A stretch of DNA of 9,994 nucleotides, from positions 1-9,994 of the forward strand of contig USAP01000061.1 in NCBI GenBank assembly GCA_900552775.1, in the 5' to 3' direction. A program made the position numbers and the translations under genes. This document shows positions 1 through 5,376 of this stretch, one piece after another. Origin of the DNA: an uncultured Eubacteriales bacterium (GTDB taxonomy: Bacteria; Bacillota; Clostridia; UMGS1883; UMGS1540). The notes below the pieces were generated by a model that saw nothing but the letters and a program-made list of their open reading frames with translations, ran no database searches and was not told the origin of the DNA. Position 1 is the first letter of the stretch, and the number at the start of each line of letters is the position of its first letter.

Positions 1-71
1 TTTTTCAAGCAGAAGACGGCATACGAGATATATCAGTGTGACTGGAGTTCAGACGTGTGCTCTTCCGATCT
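1..71. other. Illumina P7/TruSeq adapter contamination at contig end
   Basis: This stretch is synthetic. Bases 6-29 are the P7 flow-cell primer, 30-37 are an 8-base index slot (ATATCAGT, reverse complement ACTGATAT, which from memory matches TruSeq index 25 plus its AT tail), and 38-71 are the read-2 primer ending in GCTCTTCCGATCT. The five T's at 1-5 fit poly-A read-through past the end of the library fragment. Genomic sequence starts at base 72. Nothing in 1-71 should be annotated as a gene, promoter or protein tail. Confidence 0.98.
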
Positions 72-845
72 GCCGTCACCGACAGATGCGCTGCCGCATG
101 TTCCGCTAACGGAAATCACCGTATCCTGACCGGGATTTACGCATGTGGTAGCTTCGACAATGCCGGTAGCACCGTTTTTAAATTTAATAAGCGCCGACGC
201 CGTGTCTTCGCATTCTATATTCCTTTCGCGCCGTTCACATTTTGCATAAACGCTTGCAGCGTCTCCGACAAGATACAAAAGCGAGTCTATTCCGTGTATG
301 CACTGATTCATAAGGCATCCGCCGTCAAGTTCGCGCGTTCCGCGCCAAGCCGCGCTTTTATAGTATTCGTCGTCCCTGTAATAGTCCATTTTGGCCGACA
401 CAAAAATAATATCCCCAAACGCTCCGCTGTCATATTTCTCTTTTAAAATACGCATTACCGCAGCATTTCGTCTCTGAAAAATTCCGCCCAAAATAACATG
501 GTTCTTTTTCTGAACTTCAATCATTTTATCCAGCATATCGCTTTTTATGTCAAGCGGCTTTTCACAAAGCACATTAATGCCTCTCTCCATTGCTTCAATC
601 GCGTGAGCACCGTGCATTCCGCTTGGGGTGCATACGCACAAAACGTCCGGTTTTTCTTTTTCAAGCATATCCGAAAGATTTAGATAATACCTGTTTATGC
701 CGGCGCTTTCGCAGGCTTTTTTGGCCGCGTTTTCATCGATGTCACAAACCGCGGCAAGTTCTGCCGACGGCGCGGCGGCAATCCCCGCTATATGGTGCTT
801 CGAAATTCTTCCGCAGCCGACAATTGCAAATTTTGCTTTTTTCAT
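72..845 (-). CDS. Gfo/Idh/MocA-family NAD(P)-dependent sugar oxidoreductase, 3' end missing
   Basis: Predicted cytoplasmic dehydrogenase that would oxidise a hydroxyl of a sugar or sugar derivative using NAD(P). 258 genuine codons remain. The N-terminal Rossmann fold shows VGCGRIS at residues 9-15. The family EKP motif with the candidate catalytic lysine is at 95-97, and the GG-x-L-x-N-x-x-x-H segment at 175-184 supplies the usual active-site histidine (H184). The family is normally about 330-390 residues, so roughly 80-120 residues of the C-terminal beta-sheet domain are lost at the adapter junction. The ATG at 845 is preferred because an AGGAAAAGGA ribosome site lies just upstream; an in-frame TTG at 863 overlaps the previous gene's stop and has no such site. 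It is the last visible gene of the operon, 14 nt after the esterase. The substrate cannot be read from the sequence. It is only a homologue of, not the same as, the other dehydrogenase in this operon. Confidence 0.9.
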
Positions 846-859
846 TTGTCCTTTTCCTC

Positions 860-1933
860 TCAAAAAAAGTGTTTTTTCATGAAATAAAAATAGTAAAGCC
901 AGTCTTCACGTCCGAAATAATGACTTCCGCTTCTTTTATGATAGCCTATAAATCCGTCATGAAAAGCCTCATCATCATGCGCCTCTCTGTCTTCTGCCAC
1001 AAAACCAGGCTTACCCAAAAGCTCCCACACGGGCGATGCGGCAAAACACGTAAGCTGCTCAGAAAGAGGATCTGCCCACAAATCCTCCTTAGCGCTTGCA
1101 ATATACACACGCCTCGGCGCTATAAGTGCCGACAGGAAATGCTGATCGAAAGGCATCGTATGTTCCGCATTTTTATATTTATAAAAGTTTTTGCAGAACC
1201 AGTACGGGAACATATCGCATATTTTCTCAACGGTTTCACCGATTTTGTCACGGGAAATTGCCGCTCCGCAGCAACCGGAATCATTTGAAAACGCTGCGCA
1301 GAAACGCTCGTCAAACGCGCCGCACAAAAGCGCCGTTTTTCCGAGGCGTGAATGTCCGCAAACCGCAACGCGCGAAGTATCTATGCGCGGAATTTTCTCT
1401 ATGCAGTCCATAACGCGCATTGCCGCCCATGCCCAAAGCGTAATTTTTCCGAATGTGTCGCCTTGCCTTTCTTTTCCTTCCAAAAGCACCCCTGCAAGAC
1501 CGATCGAGAAATCTTTGTTATCGCTTGTAATATCCTCATAGCAGAACGAAAACACAGCAAAACCGTTATCCATTATTTCTTCGTTCGGCATGTACCTGTC
1601 CGGTACCGCGTCGCGGAAATTTATATGCAAAAACGCCGGAATATTGTCTCCTTTGCAAGGTATGGTTGCATAAAAAGGAAAACTGAATCGTTTTCCGCCC
1701 ACATCCGTTTTAACAATATACTTTCTAAGCTCCGCCTTACCCGCGGCAAAATTTTTAAGACAACTGTTTTTGTCTTCGTAAAACTCCACAGAATCGGGTT
1801 TTGGCGGGAAAAACCCATATTCTTCACGCTGCAGCAGCTCTTTTATTTCCTCTCTGCGCATTTCCCAATCGCTTTTTGAAGTGACATTTTCCAAAATATC
1901 AGGCAATTTTCTCTCAGAAATCAATTCTTTCAT
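860..1933 (-). CDS. CE15-like glucuronoyl esterase / acetylxylan-esterase-type alpha/beta hydrolase
   Basis: A 357-residue alpha/beta hydrolase. The nucleophile elbow GHSRLGKTAL (193-202, Ser195) corresponds to the G-C/H-S-R-x-G-K signature of carbohydrate esterase family 15. It is followed by SGCCGAAISRD (219-229), a DLWADP segment (284-289), and RSGSHYFGREDW (334-345), where His338 is the likely catalytic histidine. CE15 enzymes cleave esters of 4-O-methyl-glucuronate, and bacterial relatives often carry only a generic acetylxylan esterase label. No signal peptide or membrane segment is visible (start MKELISERKLPDILENV), so this copy probably acts on imported oligosaccharides or monosaccharide esters, unlike the secreted lignocellulose-active members. 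The acidic triad residue cannot be assigned from motifs alone. Its ATG shares one base with the stop of the preceding gene (TAATG), indicating translational coupling. The family call is fairly firm; the substrate is inferred. Confidence 0.85.
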   Translation of the reverse strand: MKELISERKLPDILENVTSKSDWEMRREEIKELLQREEYGFFPPKPDSVEFYEDKNSCLKNFAAGKAELRKYIVKTDVGGKRFSFPFYATIPCKGDNIPAFLHINFRDAVPDRYMPNEEIMDNGFAVFSFCYEDITSDNKDFSIGLAGVLLEGKERQGDTFGKITLWAWAAMRVMDCIEKIPRIDTSRVAVCGHSRLGKTALLCGAFDERFCAAFSNDSGCCGAAISRDKIGETVEKICDMFPYWFCKNFYKYKNAEHTMPFDQHFLSALIAPRRVYIASAKEDLWADPLSEQLTCFAASPVWELLGKPGFVAEDREAHDDEAFHDGFIGYHKRSGSHYFGREDWLYYFYFMKKHFF

Positions 1934-2703
1934 TATTCAAATCCTTTTTTCGTCAGATAATCAAAACTCATTTTGAGACTCTCAAAAGGATCTCTCTTGC
2001 ATACATCCTGCTCAACCACCGCATATTCTATGCCGGTCTCTTCGCTTGCTTTAATAATCTTTTCCCAAGCGAGGTTTCCTTCTCCGACCTCGCACATGCC
2101 TGTTTCGAGAAAACTTACGACCTGAAGATCTTTGTAATGCGCAACCGAAATTCTGCCTTTAAGTTTTTCCATAACTTCCGTTACGTTCATACCCGCAAAC
2201 GCAGCCCAATATGTATCGAAAATAAATGTAAACTTGTCCGGATCGGTTTCCTCTGCGAGACGGTAGAATATATGTTTACCTTCGTATTTTTTAAACTCTA
2301 TCGCGTGATTGTGATATCCGAAACGGATTCCCTCTTTGTACAAGATCTCAGCCGCCGCGGAATAATCCTTTATGAATTTCTTGAATCCGTCATCGCTTTC
2401 TCTGTACTCGGGCGGCATTGAGCCTATTCCTGCAATGTCGCATCCTATTTCTTTGTGAAACGCAATTGTGTTTTCGAGATTTTCAGGTTTGAAATCATCG
2501 GGACCTTTATGAGTGCAGCATATTTTAAGTCCGTATTTGTCCGCCGATTTTTTTATATCTGCCGCAGATATCGGTCCGATACCCGACACCTGAATAATTT
2601 TATACCCTATTTCACTTACTTTTTTCAGCGTGTCATCAAAGTCTTCCGCCGTCTGGCAGAACTCTCTCAACGTGTAAAGCTGCGCTCCTATTCTTTTATC
2701 CAT
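1933..2703 (-). CDS. Sugar phosphate isomerase/epimerase-like TIM-barrel protein (AP endonuclease 2 / xylose isomerase-like)
   Basis: A 256-residue single-domain protein of the xylose-isomerase-like TIM-barrel superfamily that also contains IolE/IolI, hexulose-phosphate epimerases and ketose 3-epimerases. The metal-binding pattern is intact: GYHNHAIEF (129-137, Glu136), FDTYW (162-166, Asp163), HYKD (189-192, His189), EVGEGN (205-210) and VVEQD (229-233, Glu231). Members bind a divalent metal and catalyse proton transfers next to a carbonyl, hence isomerisation, epimerisation, dehydration or elimination. The start is well supported: AAAGGAGG lies 8 nt before the ATG. It follows the 384-residue dehydrogenase by 16 nt and overlaps the esterase start by one base. 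The FDTYW and VVEQD pattern is common in proteins labelled IolE-like, but the other inositol genes (iolC, iolD) are not visible here, so a specific inositol role is not supported. Confidence 0.88.
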   Translation of the reverse strand: MDKRIGAQLYTLREFCQTAEDFDDTLKKVSEIGYKIIQVSGIGPISAADIKKSADKYGLKICCTHKGPDDFKPENLENTIAFHKEIGCDIAGIGSMPPEYRESDDGFKKFIKDYSAAAEILYKEGIRFGYHNHAIEFKKYEGKHIFYRLAEETDPDKFTFIFDTYWAAFAGMNVTEVMEKLKGRISVAHYKDLQVVSFLETGMCEVGEGNLAWEKIIKASEETGIEYAVVEQDVCKRDPFESLKMSFDYLTKKGFE

Positions 2704-2719
2704 GGTATAAATCCTCCTT

Positions 2720-3874
2720 TTAATAAGTACCGGTTGTATCCATTGTTTTATGAACTTCTTTTTTCTGAACCTTTGAATTTTTTATTTTCTCCTGCAGAAT
2801 TCTGTAAAAATCGTCATGCGGGAAATTGTTAAGATCCGACCATCCGCCCGTCCAAGCCGAATAATGGATTGCGTTTGAAATAAGCAGTCCGCGTACTCCT
2901 TCTTCGCCGGGTGCCAAAAGCGGCGTGCCGTTTTCTATGGCATCTGCAAAATTCTTAAGTATTCCGACATGCTGCTCTCCGCCCGAAGCATCACAGGGAA
3001 TTTCGCAGTGCCAGCACTCAGGCGAACCGAAAATGCCGTTAAATTCCGCATTGAACTTTCTTTCCGATTCAACATTTCTGTCAAATGTTATTTTATTTTT
3101 ATGAACAACAAGATGACCCATATCGCACGAAATTTCAAGTCTGTTCTCACCCGGTGCCTCACCCGTCGATGTTATATATACGCCCGTCATTCCGTTATTA
3201 TACTGCATAAATGCCGTAACGTCGTCCTCAACTTCAATGTTATAATATTTTCCGAACGACACATGCGACATGATTTTGTCCGGCAAGCCAAACATCCACT
3301 GCCAAAGATCAAGCTGATGCGGATTCTGATTGATAAGCGCACCGCCGCCCTCGGTTTTCCATGTTGAACGCCATGTGCAGCTGTCGTGATAAGCCTGCGG
3401 ACGGTACCAGTCGGTTATAATCCACGAAACTCTTTTTATTGCTCCGAGTTCGCCTTTTTCTATAAGCTCTTTAATCTTGCGGTATACCGGATTTGTTCTC
3501 TGATTATACATAATTCCGAAAACTTTTCCGGATTTTTTTGCCGCCTCGTTCATCTCAAGAACCTGTTTTGTATAAACGCCGGCGGGTTTTTCCGTCAAAA
3601 CGTTTAAACCGTATTCAAAGCCCTTTATAGCCATACGAGGATGATCGTAATGCGGAACAGCAATCAAAACCGTGTCTATATCTCCGCTTTTGTACATATC
3701 CTCAAAATCTTCATATATATGGATTTCGGGATAATTTTCTTTAACAAAATTACGTCTTTCCTCCAAAATATCACACGCCGCGGCAACGCGCATATTTTTC
3801 ACTTTGCCCGCACAGATATTTTTAAGATGACTTGTACCCATGTTACCAATGCCTATAATACCGACATTAACCAT
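2720..3874 (-). CDS. Gfo/Idh/MocA-family NAD(P)-dependent oxidoreductase
   Basis: A complete 384-residue sugar dehydrogenase expected in the cytoplasm. The N-terminal dinucleotide fold has GIGNMG at 8-13. The EKPAG motif with candidate catalytic Lys96 is at 95-99. The substrate domain has WRSTWKTEGGGALINQNPHQLDLWQWMFG between 168 and 196, with His186 as the expected catalytic partner. Tryptophan and glycine are frequent in the C-terminal half, including HYSAWTGGWSDLN around 337-349. A TTG start three codons upstream (3883) is possible, but the GGAGG at 3884-3888 abuts it directly, whereas it sits 9 nt before the ATG at 3874. With that ATG the gene overlaps its upstream neighbour by 8 nt (ATGGTTAA). 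Neighbours on both sides are TIM-barrel sugar isomerase-like proteins, suggesting that its keto product is passed to one of them. The exact substrate is unknown. Confidence 0.92.
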   Translation of the reverse strand: MVNVGIIGIGNMGTSHLKNICAGKVKNMRVAAACDILEERRNFVKENYPEIHIYEDFEDMYKSGDIDTVLIAVPHYDHPRMAIKGFEYGLNVLTEKPAGVYTKQVLEMNEAAKKSGKVFGIMYNQRTNPVYRKIKELIEKGELGAIKRVSWIITDWYRPQAYHDSCTWRSTWKTEGGGALINQNPHQLDLWQWMFGLPDKIMSHVSFGKYYNIEVEDDVTAFMQYNNGMTGVYITSTGEAPGENRLEISCDMGHLVVHKNKITFDRNVESERKFNAEFNGIFGSPECWHCEIPCDASGGEQHVGILKNFADAIENGTPLLAPGEEGVRGLLISNAIHYSAWTGGWSDLNNFPHDDFYRILQEKIKNSKVQKKEVHKTMDTTGTY

Positions 3875-4721
3875 TTTTTTCAACCTCCGAAATTATTTTT
3901 TTAAGAGCGTCCGCCGCAACAGTGAATTTTTCCGCATCACTTTCCGGCAGCTCCATCATTTCATCTCCCTTTTCAAGCTGTGCAAGACCGCCGAAAACGC
4001 CGAGATGCGGTTCAAGGCTTAAGAAACCTTCATAACCGCTTTTGTAAAGCTCCGAAATTATTTCCGGCACATGCCCGTCTCCGCTGCCTGCGGGCACCAC
4101 CGTTTGCCCCTTTGCGTCTTTAATGTGCATGTACACAACAAACTCACGGAGCATGTTAAATGCATGCGGATATGTTTCAACGCCGCACTGAACAAAGTTT
4201 GCCGGGTCAAAAACAGCTCTGAGATTATCGCTTTTTACTGTCTCGAAAATGTCACGGCAACGCTCCGGCGTATCACCGTATATTCCCTTCTCGTTTTCGT
4301 GAAGCAGAATAACCCCTTCTTTTTCGGCAAGTTCCGCCATGGCGGAAAGTCTTTTCATAACTTCTGTGCGGTATTCTTCATATTTTTCGTCCGGAATATA
4401 GAAGCTGAATACCCTTATGTTTCTTGTGCCTATAATTTTAGCCGTCTTTGCAACATGTGCAAGTTTTTCGAGCTCGGGCTCAAAATCGTCCGTTATATCA
4501 ATTTTTCCGACAGGCGAACCCAACGATGAGGCTTTCACTCCGTATCTGTCCATTTTCTCACGTAGAGCCCGTGCTTCTTCTTCGCTTAAATCCGCAATGT
4601 TCTTTCCGTCAATTCCGCGCGGCTCAAAATATGAAATGTTTAAGCTTTTTATAGTCTTAAACTGTATGTCCGTACTGCTGTCAATTTCATCGGCAAAGCC
4701 GCTTATTATAAATTTTGACAT
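3867..4721 (-). CDS. Sugar phosphate isomerase/epimerase-like TIM-barrel protein, first gene of carbohydrate operon
   Basis: A 284-residue xylose-isomerase-like TIM-barrel protein. Predicted divalent-metal ligands lie in LLHENEKG (139-146, Glu142), VFDPANF (170-176, Asp172), HIKD (199-202, His199) and LEPH (236-239, Glu237); PAGSGDGHVPEI (210-221) is the family glycine-rich loop. It is about 28 residues longer than the other TIM-barrel protein in the operon and clearly of a different subfamily (FDPANF in place of FDTYW), so the two probably catalyse different steps. GGGGAG sits 8 nt before the ATG. It is the promoter-proximal gene of the five-gene unit. Possible activities are ketose 3-epimerisation, sugar isomerisation, or elimination/hydration of a keto-sugar; the sequence does not decide between them. 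Confidence 0.88.
   Translation of the reverse strand: MSKFIISGFADEIDSSTDIQFKTIKSLNISYFEPRGIDGKNIADLSEEEARALREKMDRYGVKASSLGSPVGKIDITDDFEPELEKLAHVAKTAKIIGTRNIRVFSFYIPDEKYEEYRTEVMKRLSAMAELAEKEGVILLHENEKGIYGDTPERCRDIFETVKSDNLRAVFDPANFVQCGVETYPHAFNMLREFVVYMHIKDAKGQTVVPAGSGDGHVPEIISELYKSGYEGFLSLEPHLGVFGGLAQLEKGDEMMELPESDAEKFTVAADALKKIISEVEKNG
3884..3888 (-). promoter_or_regulatory. Ribosome binding site GGAGG that decides the start of the 2720-3874 dehydrogenase
   Basis: GGAGG lies directly against an in-frame TTG (3883) but 9 nt upstream of the ATG at 3874. The ATG is therefore the functional start, inside the last codons of the upstream gene. Confidence 0.7.
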
Positions 4722-4754
4722 CTTTTCATCTCCCCTTTATAAGTCCTTTACTAT

Positions 4755-4783
4755 ATTGTAGAACTTTTATTTAAAAATTTCCA
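4755..4783 (-). promoter_or_regulatory. Predicted sigma-A promoter of the carbohydrate operon
   Basis: On the minus strand a TACAAT -10 box (4760-4755) is preceded, after a 17-nt spacer, by TGGAAA (4783-4778), a 4/6 match to the -35 consensus. Transcription would start near 4748, leaving a leader of about 27 nt before the first ATG (4721). A weak -35 fits a promoter that needs an activator. This is prediction by eye from an AT-rich region. Confidence 0.5.
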
Positions 4784-4791
4784 CTTTAATT

Positions 4792-4818
4792 CGGACATAT
4801 ATATTGAAAAAACGGACA
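4792..4818. promoter_or_regulatory. CGGACA direct repeats 21 bp apart, candidate activator operator
   Basis: CGGACA occurs at 4792-4797 and 4813-4818, an exact 21-bp repeat distance (two helical turns), starting 9 bp upstream of the predicted -35. The distal copy lies in GAAAAAACGGACAAAAT (4806-4822), which recurs imperfectly as GAAAAAATGACAAAAT at 4858-4873. Between them, 4832-4845 is a perfect inverted repeat (AACAA-TTAT-TTGTT). Direct half-sites two turns apart beside a weak -35 are typical of AraC-family activators. No regulator gene is in view, so the assignment is inferred. Confidence 0.4.
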
Positions 4819-4878
4819 AAATATCACCAAAAACAATTATTTGTTCGAAATTTCCAAGAAAAAATGACAAAATCTGTT

Positions 4879-4893
4879 AATTGCAGGGCAATT
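4879..4893 (-). terminator. Weak hairpin after the 4895-5047 fragment
   Basis: A perfect 6-bp stem with a 3-nt loop (AATTGC-AGG-GCAATT on the plus strand) lies directly downstream of the TGA at 4895-4897 on the minus strand. T-rich sequence follows but begins about 6-7 nt after the stem, so termination would be inefficient. No better terminator is seen between the permease gene and the carbohydrate operon. Confidence 0.3.
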
Positions 4894-4894
4894 C

Positions 4895-5047
4895 TCAGTA
4901 TGTGTTGCCGGATACTTTTTTTGCAAAACCGATTACTTTTAAAATAAATTCCGTTTTACCTTCGGTATATAATTTTCTGCAATTGCCGTACTTTTCATCA
5001 AGCTTCAGTTTCAAAGATTCAGCCCCCACCAAAATATCTATGATATG
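4895..5047 (-). pseudogene. Unrecognised 3' gene fragment (about 50 codons)
   Basis: On the minus strand the frame ending at the TGA 4897-4895 is open back to 5047 and reads like genuine coding sequence. It is lysine- and glutamate-rich and soluble in character, with a stretch AESLKLKLDEKYGNCRKLY followed by a tail ending FAKKVSGNTY. There is no convincing ATG or ribosome site at its 5' side; an in-frame TAG lies just upstream (5050-5048). It overlaps the end of the EamA remnant in a different frame. It is not the missing EamA C-terminus, which should be hydrophobic. Best reading: the tail end of another gene, truncated when the flanking region was rearranged. No family is recognised. Confidence 0.35.
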
Positions 5048-5376
5048 CTAAGACCATAAGCTACAAAGTCCAGCATTATAACGGCAACAATATATTTTGC
5101 AGCCGGAATCTTATCTCCTAAAAGAAGCGCTATGATAAACGAACCTCCTCCTGAAAAGATGCCCTTCAGCAAAACTATCTCATAGGTACTCTTCTCTGAA
5201 ATCTTTCTCGTGCAGTTATTTTCAAGCCCCCAACAGAAGGTCGCAAGAATTACGAATAAAGAACCCCAAGAAAAATCAAAGCTACCCGTACCTTCAAACG
5301 ACAAGACGATGCTTGATAATGTAATAAAACCAATAGCTGCCCATAATCTTAAAGATAGTTCATTACATATTACTTG
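5038..5376 (-). pseudogene. EamA/DMT-family transporter remnant, both ends missing
   Basis: An open frame of about 112 codons begins immediately after the permease stop codon and ends at the TAG 5040-5038. Its sequence is the middle of an EamA (drug/metabolite transporter superfamily) protein. It starts inside a conserved segment (NELSLRLWAAIGF, then a membrane helix ending SSIVLSFEG), continues through FSWGSLFVILATFCWGLENN, a hallmark of one EamA subgroup, then LLKGIFSGGGSFIIALLLGD, and breaks off at VAYGLSIS, where family members continue with further helices. The N-terminal half (about four helices) and the last two or three helices are absent. Full members have about 280-310 residues and ten helices. 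A TTG at 5304 could be called as a start, but homology extends upstream of it and no ribosome site is seen. It is almost certainly non-functional. Confidence 0.8.

Noticed and set aside
33..71. Extension of the truncated dehydrogenase to a stop codon at 33
   Set aside because: The extra 12 residues are translated adapter sequence, not genomic DNA.
590..1288. 232-codon plus-strand open frame, and similar plus-strand frames up to 247 codons (for example 5875-6618)
   Set aside because: They lie antisense to well-supported minus-strand genes, have no ribosome sites or recognisable domains, and their translations look like shadow frames rich in Arg, Cys and Phe.
72..4721. Assignment as a myo-inositol (iol) operon
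   Set aside because: Gfo/Idh/MocA and IolE-like folds occur in inositol operons, but these folds are shared by many sugar pathways and no iolC, iolD or iolB counterpart is visible.
5038..5304. An independent 88-residue membrane protein starting at a TTG
   Set aside because: EamA homology continues upstream of the TTG in the same frame up to the permease stop, and no ribosome site precedes the TTG. It is a truncated remnant rather than a small gene.
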